Shown: positions 16,558-25,209, counted from the stretch's first letter. The stretch is DNA of 64,000 nt from Streptomyces pluripotens (GCF_000802245.2 NZ_CP021080.1:3968001-4032000), one strand, 5' to 3'. Notes: generated by a model from the letters alone, not told the origin. Program-made: numbers and translations.

Positions 16558-17582
16558 AGGACGCCCTGGAGCCGCTCCTCCACGAGGCCGTGGAGGAGCT
16601 GACCCCGTACCTGGGCATCGTGGCGGCGTGCCGGATCGCCGGACGCTCCCGGGCCACCCATCACCGGCGGCTGAACCCGGCCCCGCCCAGACCCAAGGCG
16701 CCGAGGCCCACGCCGGTCAACGCCTTGTCGGACACCGAGCGGCAGGCGGTACTGGAGCTGATGAACCGGCCCGAGTACGTGGACCTGCCACCCGCGCAGA
16801 TCTACGCCCGGGAACTGGACGACGGCCGCTATCACTGCTCCGAGCGCACCATGTACCGGATCCTGAAGGAGGCCGGGCAGGACGGTGAACGCCGCCGTCA
16901 GGCCACCCACCCGCCCCACACGGTTCCCGAGCTCGTGGCCGACGGCCCCTCGCAGGTATGGAGTTGGGACATCACGTGCCTGGCCGGCCCGGCGAAGGGA
17001 ATCTGGTACCACGGCTACGTCATCCTGGACATCTACTCCCGCTACGCCGTCGGCCACACCGTCGAGGCGGCCGAATCCGCCGCGCGGGCCGAGGAGTTGA
17101 TCCGTGAGGCGATCGACCGCAACGGGATCGTGCCGCACACCGTGCACGCCGACCGCGGCACCTCCATGACGTCCAAGCAGGTCTCCCAGATGCTCCTCGA
17201 CCTCGGCGTGACCCGTAGCCACTCCAGGCCCAGGGTCAGCAACGACAACCCGTTCAGCGAGAGCCAGTTCCGCACCACGAAGTACCAGCCGGACTACCCA
17301 GAACGCTTCGATTCCCTCGCCCACGCGCGGGAGTGGATGGACGCGTTCATCTCGCACTACAACCACGTGCACAGGCATTCCGGGATCGGCTACCACACCC
17401 CCGCCAGCGTCCACTTCGGCACCGCCGAACTCGTCCGCGAGCAGCGGGCGGCCACCCTCACAGCCGCCTTCGAGCAGCATCCCGAACGCTTCAACCGCCG
17501 CCCCGCACCACCGACGATTCCCCAGCAGGCATGGATCAACGACCCCGCCAGGCGGCGTGAACCACAGCAACACAACTCATAG
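16554..17582 (+). CDS. IS3-family OrfB (DDE integrase subunit), element A
   Basis: A catalytic subunit of about 342 residues. The HTH_21 region is visible (PPAQIYARELDDGRYHCSER), followed by the rve core with all three acidic residues: Asp in WSWDITCLAG, Asp in VHADRGTSM and Glu in NDNPFSESQF. The tail HSGIGYHTPASVHFG is typical. The gene is in the -1 frame relative to orfA. It is made either as an OrfAB fusion through frameshifting on the A-run near 16512 or by coupled initiation at the CTGA overlap. The frame is intact, so this element may still be active. Confidence 0.88.
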   Translation: MKDALEPLLHEAVEELTPYLGIVAACRIAGRSRATHHRRLNPAPPRPKAPRPTPVNALSDTERQAVLELMNRPEYVDLPPAQIYARELDDGRYHCSERTMYRILKEAGQDGERRRQATHPPHTVPELVADGPSQVWSWDITCLAGPAKGIWYHGYVILDIYSRYAVGHTVEAAESAARAEELIREAIDRNGIVPHTVHADRGTSMTSKQVSQMLLDLGVTRSHSRPRVSNDNPFSESQFRTTKYQPDYPERFDSLAHAREWMDAFISHYNHVHRHSGIGYHTPASVHFGTAELVREQRAATLTAAFEQHPERFNRRPAPPTIPQQAWINDPARRREPQQHNS

Positions 17583-18829
17583 CCGCACATACGTTTCATT
17601 TGACTTGACAGCTACCGCACCGACCCCGGCAAGCCGAGGATCGCCTGGGACGACGAGGCCGCCCGCGCCGCGCTGGTCGACGCGCTGGTCACCGACGCCC
17701 TCAACCTGCTCGGTCACCTGCCCGAACAGGAACTGGGCGAGAGGGCGGCGAACGCGGTGGGCCTGCTGGCCCTGGTCGCGGGCCAGGACGTGGAGCCGGC
17801 CGAGGACTCCGACGGACGCGACGGACGCTGGCGCATCGCCCAGCGCACGGTCGCGGACCGGACCGTGTCCACCGTCGATGCGGACGCGCGGCACATCCAC
17901 AAAAACCGAACCCGCCACCAGGACGGCTTCAAAGGGCATGCGTCCTTCGAGCCGGAGACCGGGCTGTTCACCGCGGTTGCCCTCACCAGCGGCTACGGCC
18001 CCGACAACCACGAGGCCGCCGTCGCCTGCGATCTGCTGGCCGACGAGGACGAGGGCCAGGAGTTAACCGTGCTCGGCGACTCCGCATACGGCACCGGCGA
18101 CCTGCGCGCACACCTGCAGGCCGACGGCCACACCCTGGTGATCAAGCCGCCGCCGCTGCGGCAGGCCATCCCCGGCGGCTTCACCATCGACGACTTCCAC
18201 GTCGACTCGGCGGCCGGCACCGCGACCTGCCCGGCCGGACACACCGCCAACCTCGGACAGGTCAAAGCGGACGGTGCTCGCACCGCCCAGTTCAAGCGCA
18301 TGTGCACCGACTGCCCCCTGCGCGGACGCTGCACCACCTCCAAGACCGGGCGCACCCTCAACGTCCACCCCCAGCACGAACTGCTCACCGCAGCCCGCCA
18401 CCAGGCTGCCACCGACCCCGTCTGGCAGGACGAATACCGCAGATGGCGGCCCCCAGTCGAACGTGCCATCGCCTGGCTGGTCGCCAAGGGAAACCGCCGG
18501 GTCCCCTACCGCGGCGTCATCGCCAACAACGTCTGGCTCCACCACCGCGCCGCCGCCCTCAACCTCCGCCGACTGATCAACCTCGGACTCACCAGGGCCA
18601 ACGGCAGCTGGCACCTCACCCCGGCCACCGCATAAGCAAGAAGTGAACCGCCCCGGGTTCGGTAGAGATCTCAGATCGTGGTGATGACCTGGGGTTTTTT
18701 GAGTTCGGTGTAGTAGTTGGCTTCGTATTCGACGGGCGGGATGTGCCCTATCTCACCGTGGAGTCGGTAAGGTCGGCCCGGGGCGCGGTACTGGCCTTTC
18801 GACCAGCCCGTTTCCCCGGACCGCCTTCC

Positions 18830-18864
18830 GAACCCGCCGTGCGCCTCGTCAACGCAACGGGCTC
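18830..18864 (-). ncRNA. Group II intron domain V
   Basis: A 35-nt hairpin starting GAGCCCGTTGCG and ending GCACGGCGGGTTC on the minus strand, with a short internal bulge and loop, 63 nt before the intron 3' end. Position and shape match the catalytic domain V. Confidence 0.75.
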
Positions 18865-18898
18865 TCCACAAGCCCCAGTTCGGGCCCGCGTCCGGTCC

Positions 18899-20335
18899 TC
18901 ATGCTATCGCCAGCGGCCAGGGGGACGGAATTCGTGATCCTCGGTAGCGGTAACGCGTAGTGCGCACCTTTGCCGGGTCAAATAGATCCCGTTCCTGCCC
19001 TCTGGGCCACCATTCGCCACCGCAGTAACGGCGACGCAGTTCCTTCCAGTTCATTCGGCGGTGCTTGCTACGAATCCATTTGATGACCCGACGCCATGCG
19101 TAGGCGCTCAGGTATTGGAAGGTAGCGCTAGACACCCCCGGCCGGAAGAACATGGTCCAACCTCGCAACACCGAGTTGAGTCGGCGTAGGAGTTCGTCCA
19201 ATGGTTGGTTTGTGTTGACCTGTCGGCAGATCGTCTTGACCTTGGCCATGACGGCGTGAAGTGCCTTCTTGGCTGGGTAGGTGTAGACGTACCATCGGTC
19301 CGTGCCCTTCTTGCGATGGCGTTGGATGCGCCACCCCAGGAAGTCCACGCCCTCATTGATGTGGGTGATTAGGGTCTTCTCCTCTGACAGGTGCAGCCCC
19401 ATTCTGCTGAGCACCTGTGCTGCCTCTTCCTTGAGGGTGTAGGCGTCTTCCTTCGTGCCAGTAACCGCAATCACCCAGTCGTCCGCGTACCGGCAGAGCC
19501 GGTAATTAGGCAGACCGCGGCGACGGCGCTTCGCTCGCTCGTTAGGTGTAGACGCTGGCCCTCCTGGCGCCTGGGCGAAGTGCTCGTCCAGGACGGCGAG
19601 GGCGACGTTGCTGAGCAACGGCGACAGGATCGAACCTTGCGGAGTACCGGATCTACTCTCCTTCAACGAGCCGTGTTCCGTGAGGATGCCCGCTTTCAGA
19701 AAGGCTTTCACCAGCACCAGGACGCGTCTGTCCCCGATCCGAAGGCGCACCCGGTCCATAAGGGCCGGATGGGCAATCTCGTCGAAGCAGGCCCGGATGT
19801 CACCCTCAACCACCCATTCGTAAGAGTGGGAAGTCAAGTGTCTTACCTCGGACACCGCGTCGTGGATCCGATAGTTGGGGCGGAATCCGTACGAGCACGG
19901 AAGAAAATCTGCCTCAAAGATTGGTTCCATCACCAGCTTCAGGGATGCTTGCACCACCCGATCGCGGATCGTACTGATTCCCAGGCGTCGACGCTTTGTC
20001 GACCCCGGTTTCGGAATCAGTCGCTCCCGTGCCGGAAGCGGCAGGAAACTGCGATCCTTCAGAGAGGAACGCAGCGCGCCGAGAAAACCCTCGACGCCCT
20101 GCTGCAGCGAAATGGACGCAGCCGTACGGCCGTCCACCCCAGCGGTTTTGGCTCCCCTGTTACTCCGAACCCGGTCCCATGCGACAAGCAAGAACGCGGG
20201 GTCGGTCACGAGGTTGTACAGGTCGTCAAACCGCCGATGAGGATCATCTACGGCCCAACGGTGCAGCTTGGTCTGGATCTCCAGTACCCGGCGCTCGGCC
20301 TTCATCAAGGCCCACTCCAGTTCGTCGGTATTCAC
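18899..20335 (-). CDS. ltrA: Group II intron-encoded reverse transcriptase/maturase
   Basis: A 478-residue protein that helps splicing and retrohoming of the surrounding intron. RT blocks in order: RSNRGAKTAGVDG (RT0/1), IPKPGSTKRRRLGISTIRDR (RT2), CSYGFRPN (RT2a), GDIRACFDEI (RT3), GTPQGSILSPLLSNV (RT4), CRYADDWVIAV with the catalytic YADD (RT5), then LSEEKTLITHINEGVDFLGW. Domain X (maturase) follows with LRRLNSVLRGWTMFFR and a basic DNA-binding region (WIRSKHRRMNWKELRRRY). No C-terminal HNH endonuclease is seen, so it belongs to the endonuclease-less bacterial classes. I chose GTG 20335 (GGGAGG upstream) over a longer Arg-rich extension to 20461. Confidence 0.9.
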   Translation of the reverse strand: MNTDELEWALMKAERRVLEIQTKLHRWAVDDPHRRFDDLYNLVTDPAFLLVAWDRVRSNRGAKTAGVDGRTAASISLQQGVEGFLGALRSSLKDRSFLPLPARERLIPKPGSTKRRRLGISTIRDRVVQASLKLVMEPIFEADFLPCSYGFRPNYRIHDAVSEVRHLTSHSYEWVVEGDIRACFDEIAHPALMDRVRLRIGDRRVLVLVKAFLKAGILTEHGSLKESRSGTPQGSILSPLLSNVALAVLDEHFAQAPGGPASTPNERAKRRRRGLPNYRLCRYADDWVIAVTGTKEDAYTLKEEAAQVLSRMGLHLSEEKTLITHINEGVDFLGWRIQRHRKKGTDRWYVYTYPAKKALHAVMAKVKTICRQVNTNQPLDELLRRLNSVLRGWTMFFRPGVSSATFQYLSAYAWRRVIKWIRSKHRRMNWKELRRRYCGGEWWPRGQERDLFDPAKVRTTRYRYRGSRIPSPWPLAIA

Positions 20336-21773
20336 CAACGCCCTCCCGGCATTCCAGTTCCCTCCCTGCTGACTTGCTGGCCCCCTTCGCCGTGTACGCG
20401 CCTTTCGCGCGCTCGGACTACTACGGGGCCTCCGCCCCACTCCACGGCCAACAGCCGACAACGGGCCTGCCCATCACCGCACCGGATGTCCGGCGAGAGG
20501 GCGACCGGGAGTGGTTCCCACGTTCACTAGGAGTCGTTCGGCCAGGTCGGCGTCCAGCTCTATCCCGGCAGCATCGCCACGCCTACACCGCAGGTATTCA
20601 GCGTGGCCTCTGAGCCGTTTCACCGCGGGCGGCTTCAGAGTCGGCCCATCTCCTTGGAGGACGGGTCGCGTACTGCAACCCCGGCCCATATCCGCCAGGT
20701 TGGAGCCGGGAGGTACTGTTACGGGACTTCGGACGCTGATTCACTTTCGTTACGCCTTCTGGCCTTGCTAGCCGGACCCGAGCCGTCTGGCAGTGCCGAC
20801 TCGTCCCGACGTTGTCGAGGCTGCTTCCCGCCCTCCTCAGCGTTCCCTGAGTTGGACTGCCTCCAGCTTCAACCGGGCCTCTACGGCGGTCCGGCGGTGG
20901 GGATTCGCACCCGCACACGATCTCCTAGCGCCTCGTGGCGCACGCGGTGGTTGTACCAGTCGATCCACTCGGCGGTGGCCAGCTCGACCTGGGAGAGCGT
21001 CTTCCAGGGTCGCTGGGGTTTGATCAGCTCGGTTTTGTACAGGCCGATCGTGGACTCCATCAGGGCGTTGTCGTACGCGTCACCGACGGATCCGATGCTC
21101 GCCGCGATGCCGGCGGCGTCCAGGTGCTCGGCGAGGCGGAAGCTCGTGTACTGCGACCCGGCGTCCGAATGGTGTACCAACTCGCCTGGCTGTATGGGGT
21201 GTTGGTCCCGGTCGCGCTGCCAGATCGCCATCTCCAGGGCGTCCAGCACGAACACCGTCTCCTTCACCGTGGCGGCCGACCAGCCCACGATCCGGCGCGA
21301 GAAGGTGTCCACGACGAACGCGACATAGACGACGCCGGCGAAGGTCTTCACGTGCGTGAAGTCGGCTACCCAGCAGCGGTTTGGGGCGCCGGCGACGAAC
21401 TCGCGGTCGACAAGGTCGGGGGCCCGCTCGGCCTGCCCGCCGGGGATCGTGGTGATGACGCGTTTGCCGCGCACCGCGCCCTGGATGCCGAGCTCGCGCA
21501 TCAGGCGCTCGACGGTGCAGCGGGCCACCGCATGCCCCTGCCGGTTCAGCTCGCGCCAGATCTTCCTCGCTCCGTAGACACGGTAGTTGGACGTGTAGAC
21601 CTCGTGGATCCTCTCCTTGAGCTCCTCGTCACGCACGGAACGGGCAGAGGGGGTTTCGAGGCGTTTCTTATGGGCGTAGTACGTGGAAGGGGCGATCTGG
21701 CAGTCGTGTGCGGTGAGCGTTCTGCAGATCGGCTCGACCCCGCCGAAGCGGTCCCGGTGCTCGTCGATGAACG

Positions 21774-22100
21774 CTACGAGCGCGTGTATGGCCGGTCGAG
21801 CTCGGCCGCGAAGAAACTCGCCGCGGCCTTCAGGATCTCGTTCGCCCGCTTCAGCTCAGCATTCTCCTTCTTCAACGCCTTGAGCTGGGCGGACTCCTCC
21901 GTCGTCGTCCCTGGACGCTGCCCCGCGTCGATCTCGTACTGCTTCACCCAGTTCCGCAGCGTCTCGCGGGAACCAATGTCGAGCTTGTCCACCACCGCCT
22001 GCAGGGCGGCCGTCTCGTTCGGGTAGTCGCCGCGCACTTCGGCAACCATGCGCACCGCGCGACGGCGCAGCTCAAGCGGGTAACGGGAGGGTCGTGCCAT
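21774..22100 (-). CDS. IS3-family OrfA (HTH protein), element B
   Basis: A 108-residue DNA-binding subunit. It starts MARPSRYPLELRRRAVRMVA and has the HTH in DIGSRETLRNWVKQYEIDAG, followed by a coiled coil (LKALKKENAELKRANEILKA). The end (SFFAAELDRPYTRS-stop) overlaps the -1 frame of orfB as usual in this family. The gene is complete; the partner orfB is interrupted by the intron. Confidence 0.88.
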   Translation of the reverse strand: MARPSRYPLELRRRAVRMVAEVRGDYPNETAALQAVVDKLDIGSRETLRNWVKQYEIDAGQRPGTTTEESAQLKALKKENAELKRANEILKAAASFFAAELDRPYTRS

Positions 22101-22154
22101 GACTCAATCCTTTCACGGAATCGAGTCTCTACCTGACACGGGGCGGTTCAAAGG

Positions 22155-22181
22155 GCTGTCCGACCTACGGCTGGACAGCCC
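22155..22181. terminator. Hairpin at the distal end of the IS1182-type element
   Basis: GGCTGTCC and GGACAGCC pair around CGACCTACGGCT, between the IS3 element B end and the IS1182 right inverted repeat. Probably the transposase terminator. Confidence 0.6.
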
Positions 22182-22242
22182 ACGACAAGATCTTCAGCAG
22201 TCTTCTAGATGATCTATTCCAATGGGTCGCTCCGGCTGTTCG

Positions 22243-23382
22243 TCAGCTCAGTTGCCGTACTGAGATGAGGAGATGACGGTGGTCTTCGCGTGCCGCATCA
22301 TCCTCGTCCGGGACGCCACTGAGTAGTGCTCGCTGGCCGGGGCCCAGAAGTTCAAAGCGCACTTGGGAGGCGTTGAAGGAGCTGAGGGCTTCCAGCAAGT
22401 ACGCGGGGTTGAAGGCGACAACCAGGTCATCGGCGTCGGCCAACGTGGCCGCGAGCTGCTGCGAAGCGATGTCGTCTTCGTACCCCGCTTGCAGGAGGAC
22501 GGTTCCCTGGGCGGAGAAGCCGAGCCGGATCGGGCTGTTCGGCTCCGCGACGACCGCGACACGGCGGACCGCGTCGGCGAGCGCCTCCCGTTCGGCGACC
22601 GCGACTGCCGGGCTGTCCAGCGTGAACAACTTGTCGTAGCGCGGCAGTCGCCCCTCCAGCAACCGCAGTGTGGTATGCATCCCGGTTCCCTCGAAGGCGA
22701 TCAAGCCACCGCCCGCGCCACCCGTGCCGTTCAGCCCGATGCGGATCAGCCCCGACTTCGCCAGCGCACGGGAGATCTCGGTCAGCCTGCGGCCGGGAAC
22801 CACTACCTCCACCGCGTCGGAAGCCGCCCCATCCGGCTTCCACGGCACCACACGCACGGCATACCGGTACCGGTCCGTAGCGGCCAACGTCATGGACTCG
22901 CCATCCAACCGGAGCTGGATCCCTGTGAGCACCGGGAGGGAGTCGTCACGGCCAGCGGCTATCACGACCTGTGCGACCGCCGCTGCGAATTCTGCCGCAT
23001 CCAACGTTCCGCGAAAGGCGGGAAGCTCGGGAAGGGCCGGATACTCCTGCATGGGCAAGGTCGACAGCCCAAAGCGCGTACCGCCCCCTTCCATCGTGAA
23101 ACGCCGTCCTTCCAGCGCGCACGTCACCATCTCATCGGGCAATACCCGGCAGATATCCAGCAGTCTGCGCCCGAGCACGAGCACTCGACCGGCTGTCAGT
23201 GTCTCCGCCGGGACCTCGATGGTCGCGGACGCCTCGTAGTCGAAGCCTGAGATACGCAGCCGTCCCTCCGCCGCGTCCAGTATCAAGCCGCCCAACACAG
23301 GCACGGGCGAACGTGCGGGCAACGACCTGGCCGCCCAGGCCACGGCCTCGGCGAGAGCGCCTCGCTCGATCCAGAACTCCAT
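22243..23382 (-). CDS. Second DNA polymerase III beta subunit (sliding clamp) paralogue
   Basis: A 379-residue protein with the three repeated clamp folds. Recognisable pieces: LAEAVAWAARSLPARSPVPV and LGGLILDAAEGRLRISGFDY (domain 1), DSLPVLTGIQLRLDGESMTL and AATDRYRYAVR (domain 2), VVAFNPAYLLEALSSF (domain 3). Streptomyces carries its main dnaN beside dnaA, so this is an extra copy; such paralogues occur in several species and on mobile elements. The C-terminus (LLISVRQLS) lacks the usual LMPVRL ending, which contributes to peptide binding in the clamp. I start it at ATG 23382 (GGGGAGG six nt upstream); an ATG five codons earlier is possible. It is transcribed toward the IS cluster, whose edge lies 35 bp after its stop. 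Confidence 0.88.
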   Translation of the reverse strand: MEFWIERGALAEAVAWAARSLPARSPVPVLGGLILDAAEGRLRISGFDYEASATIEVPAETLTAGRVLVLGRRLLDICRVLPDEMVTCALEGRRFTMEGGGTRFGLSTLPMQEYPALPELPAFRGTLDAAEFAAAVAQVVIAAGRDDSLPVLTGIQLRLDGESMTLAATDRYRYAVRVVPWKPDGAASDAVEVVVPGRRLTEISRALAKSGLIRIGLNGTGGAGGGLIAFEGTGMHTTLRLLEGRLPRYDKLFTLDSPAVAVAEREALADAVRRVAVVAEPNSPIRLGFSAQGTVLLQAGYEDDIASQQLAATLADADDLVVAFNPAYLLEALSSFNASQVRFELLGPGQRALLSGVPDEDDAAREDHRHLLISVRQLS

Positions 23383-23490
23383 CCGTACCTCCCCCATCGC
23401 GTTGCACCATTTGGTCCGCGCACGCTATCTGTCGCCACCGACAACGCTCGGTCCGTCCCGGCACACCAGGGCGGGGGAGCCCACGACTTG

Positions 23491-23656
23491 GTGGTGACGC
23501 CCGACTTGGACTCCCTTGCGACCGCGCTCTGTGCGAAAACCGGCGTGGCTCCGCCACGCTCGCTGCCACCTGCGGCGTCTCTTCCCGTACCTGCCCCAGC
23601 GACCCGGCTACAACAACCGGCTGCGCCAGGTCGCCGAACCGCTCCGCCGTGAGGGA
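23491..23656 (+). pseudogene. IS982-family transposase remnant
   Basis: Two frames hold pieces of one transposase start: DLDSLATALCAK (from about 23503), then, after a frame change, FPYLPQRPGYNNRLRQVAE (to about 23640). The pair of motifs is characteristic of the N-terminal region of IS982 transposases. About 50 residues between them and the whole catalytic domain are lost. Confidence 0.7.
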
Positions 23657-23701
23657 CGGTGGAGTCCGCACCCGTAACGGGCAGTGACATGGGTGCCAGG
23701 T

Positions 23702-24739
23702 TCACGACGCTGCCGCGGCCCAGGGGCGGTGTCCGGCGCGCTCGCCCCGGTGATGAGGGTGGCAGTAGGAGCCGGGACCGTGCCGGTGCCGGTGATCACC
23801 CGGCGGCCACGCACTTGTGGTGCCTGCCAGGGCGGCGCACTGTGCTCGCTTCGCGCTGTCGACCATGCGATCGCTGTCGGATGCCGCGTTGGCCAGGCAC
23901 GCGCAGCACACGGCCAGCAAGAGAGCGTTGGCCAGGAACGGCAGGCTGCGGCGGGCGGGAGGCGGCGCCAGCAGGGCCCGTACCCGCTGAGGCACCTCCC
24001 CGCCGGTCACGGCAAGGGCGGGGCGGGGCGCTCCGGCGGACGCGAGGGCGGCGCGGCCGACCGCGCGGGCGACGACCGCGCGGTCGCCGACCCGCACGGC
24101 GGCCTCCTCGTCGGCCCAGCGCTCCAACACGAAGGCGCCAGTGTCGGCGAGGGGGCGCAGCAGCGGGTTCAGGGCCGTCGTGAGCCGCCACAGGCTCAGG
24201 AAGAGGTGGTGTCTGCCGCGGAGGTGGGTCCGCTCGTGCGCCAGCAGGGCCTCGCGCTCGTCGTCGCCGAGGCAGCGCAGCATGCCCCGGGAGACCACGA
24301 TCCGTCCGGGTGCTCCGGGCAGGGCGAACGCCAGCGGAGCGGCGTCGTCGACGACGGCCAGCTCCGTGTCGCCCCTTAGTGCTGCGCACTCCCGTTTGGC
24401 CCGGACGATCTGCTGGACCTGGCGGAGGGCGGCCACGCCGAGCGAAACGACGCTTGCGGCCAGGACGAGCGCGCTGACGGCTGCGACGACGACGTCCACC
24501 GGGTCTTCGGCGCGCAGCGCGGTCACGGACCAGTGGCCCTCGGCCGCGACCTCGGGGATCTGCGCGATGCCGGTGAACGCCAGCAGGGCGAGCGAGCCGG
24601 TCCAGCCGACCGCCGTGACGAGTGCGATGCAGGCCAGGGCCCAGGCGGCGGGGCGCGGCGTCAGCCGCCGTGCGAGACGCGGCGCGATCAGCGTCAGGAC
24701 GGCCGTGATGACGAAGGGTACGTAGACGCTGATCAGCAC
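23702..24739 (-). CDS. M56-family (BlaR1/MecR1-like) membrane metallopeptidase
   Basis: A 345-residue membrane zinc peptidase that is expected to cut the adjacent BlaI-type repressor after a cell-wall signal. There are N-terminal helices (VPFVITAVLTLIAPRL, ACIALVTAVGWTGSLALLAF), a third near 85-105, the zinc motif HERTH (about residue 168) followed by RGRHHLFLSLWRL, then a last helix (LPFLANALLLAVCCACLA). No extracellular penicillin-binding domain is present, so it is the short actinobacterial form. The last 45 residues are His/Pro/Gly-rich and unlike the family, and the IS982 remnant lies just beyond, so the natural C-terminus may have been replaced. It starts 6 nt after the blaI-like stop and is co-transcribed with it. 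Confidence 0.88.
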   Translation of the reverse strand: MLISVYVPFVITAVLTLIAPRLARRLTPRPAAWALACIALVTAVGWTGSLALLAFTGIAQIPEVAAEGHWSVTALRAEDPVDVVVAAVSALVLAASVVSLGVAALRQVQQIVRAKRECAALRGDTELAVVDDAAPLAFALPGAPGRIVVSRGMLRCLGDDEREALLAHERTHLRGRHHLFLSLWRLTTALNPLLRPLADTGAFVLERWADEEAAVRVGDRAVVARAVGRAALASAGAPRPALAVTGGEVPQRVRALLAPPPARRSLPFLANALLLAVCCACLANAASDSDRMVDSAKRAQCAALAGTTSAWPPGDHRHRHGPGSYCHPHHRGERAGHRPWAAAAS

Positions 24740-24745
24740 CGGCGC

Positions 24746-25165
24746 TCACTGCCTCCGGTCGGAACGCTCGTCGCGGGCTTCGTGTCTGGAGAGCAGTTGC
24801 TGCAGCAACTGTTCTTCCTGCGCGGAGAGTTCGGACACGAAGCGGGTCAGCACGGCCTCGCGGTCGGTACCTTCCTCCAGCAGCGATCGCATGCGTCGGG
24901 CCGTGTGCGACGCCTCGTCGCGGACCGGTGTGTAGGCGTATCCGCGGCCTTCCCGGTTCCGTACGAGCATGCCCTTCTCGTAGAGGCGGGACAGGATGGT
25001 CAGCACGGTGGTGTACGCCAGGTCGCCGGACAGTCGGTCGAGAACCTGGCGGGCGGTCAGCGGGCCGTCGGCGGCCCACAGCGCGGCCAGGACGTCGCTC
25101 TCCAGTTCGCCCCGCGCCCGCCTGCCGGATCCGCCGGGGACGTTCTCGTCCGTCGGGTCGCTCAC
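24746..25165 (-). CDS. BlaI/MecI-family transcriptional repressor
   Basis: A 139-residue winged-helix repressor. The DNA-binding domain covers LESDVLAALWAADGPLTARQ, DLAYTTVLTILSRLYEKGML and REGRGYAYTPV (about residues 20-85). The C-terminal dimerisation helices follow, including SELSAQEEQLLQQLLSRHE. GTG 25165 (AAAGGCGG upstream) gives the family length; a much longer frame upstream is antisense to the next gene. It is first in a two-gene operon with the M56 peptidase and faces a glycosyltransferase operon. The two CTAC-N5-GTAG palindromes in the shared promoter are the likely operators, so it should repress itself and that operon. Confidence 0.92.
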   Translation of the reverse strand: MSDPTDENVPGGSGRRARGELESDVLAALWAADGPLTARQVLDRLSGDLAYTTVLTILSRLYEKGMLVRNREGRGYAYTPVRDEASHTARRMRSLLEEGTDREAVLTRFVSELSAQEEQLLQQLLSRHEARDERSDRRQ

Positions 25166-25209
25166 TGTCCGCCTTTCTTCGCCTTCGGCAAGAGAGGCTA
25201 CCCGGCCGT

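Larger units (their letters stand above)
16094..17611 (+). mobile_element. IS3-family element A, inserted in the IS1182-type transposase gene
   Basis: A 1518-bp insertion bounded by CTAC on both sides (16090-16093 and 17612-17615). Imperfect inverted ends are visible as CTGACA...GTGAGACG on the left and CTGTCA...ATGAAACG (reverse complement) on the right. Exact termini are uncertain by a few bases because the left repeat begins about 8 nt inside. It carries orfA and orfB. Confidence 0.75.
15524..18635 (+). pseudogene. IS1182-type transposase gene interrupted by an IS3-type element
   Basis: Two parts, 15524-16093 and about 17612-18635, form one DDE transposase. Part 1 has the N-terminal domain (FPPGMFTDMYPSSNGRPSLP, SDFETVQELRCDLRWKAACG) and LDSTVLDDAVATQDTV. 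Part 2 has the core (VDADARHIHKNRTRHQDGFK, LGDSAYGTGDLR), a Cys cluster (CTDCPLRGRC) and RRWRPPVERAIAWLV, which supplies the catalytic Glu. At the junction HDY (to 16093) joins YRTDPGKP (from 17613) in phase once the IS3-type element and one CTAC copy are removed. As it stands, part 1 ends at an in-element stop (16105) and cannot make an active enzyme. A TTA codon occurs at about 18064. Confidence 0.88.
18767..20943 (-). mobile_element. Group II intron (2177 bp) in IS3 orfB
   Basis: On the minus strand the intron starts GTGCGCC, matching the GUGYG consensus, immediately after the CGC codon of exon 1. It ends ...CCTTAC, a normal AY end, before CGA of exon 2. Domain V is recognisable at 18830-18864 and a bulged domain VI hairpin lies between it and the 3' end. 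Domain IV encodes the reverse transcriptase. Boundaries come from restored codon phase on both sides and the consensus ends. Confidence 0.88.
18671..21777 (-). pseudogene. IS3-family orfB, element B, split by the group II intron
   Basis: Two exons, complement of about 21777-20944 and of 18766-18671. Exon 1 gives YYAHKKRLETPSARSVRDEE, YRVYGARKIWRELNRQGHAV and the core with Asp in CWVADFTHVKTF, Asp in HHSDAGSQYTSF and Glu in YDNALMESTIGLYK, ending WIDWYNHR. Exon 2 continues RLHGEIGHIPPVEYEANYY to its stop at 18671. Joining 20944 to 18766 keeps the codon phase exactly, so splicing would restore the full transposase. The 5' limit is approximate: the frame is -1 to orfA and is probably entered by frameshifting, with no clear start codon. 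Confidence 0.85.
18644..22150 (-). mobile_element. IS3-family element B, itself carrying a group II intron
   Basis: Left end TGAACCGCCCCGGGTTCGG at 18644 and right end (reverse complement) TGAACCGCCCCGTGTCAGG ending at 22150, with GTAGAGA beyond in both. AAG flanks both sides (18641-18643, 22151-22153) as a 3-bp target duplication. It sits just after the IS1182-type transposase stop, inside that element. Without the intron it would measure about 1.33 kb, a normal IS3 size. Confidence 0.88.
15461..22204 (+). mobile_element. IS1182-type element, expanded to 6.7 kb by nested insertions
   Basis: The ends are AAGACTGCTGAAAATC at 15461 and the reverse complement AAGACTGCTGAAGATC ending at 22204 (one mismatch in 16). 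CTAG abuts both ends (15457-15460 and 22205-22208) as the likely 4-bp target duplication. A hairpin near each end (about 15484-15512; 22155-22181) would shield the transposase from outside transcription. Removing the two IS3-type elements inside (16094-17611 with one 4-bp repeat; 18644-22150 with one 3-bp repeat) leaves a unit of about 1.7 kb with one transposase gene, a normal size for this family. Confidence 0.85.
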
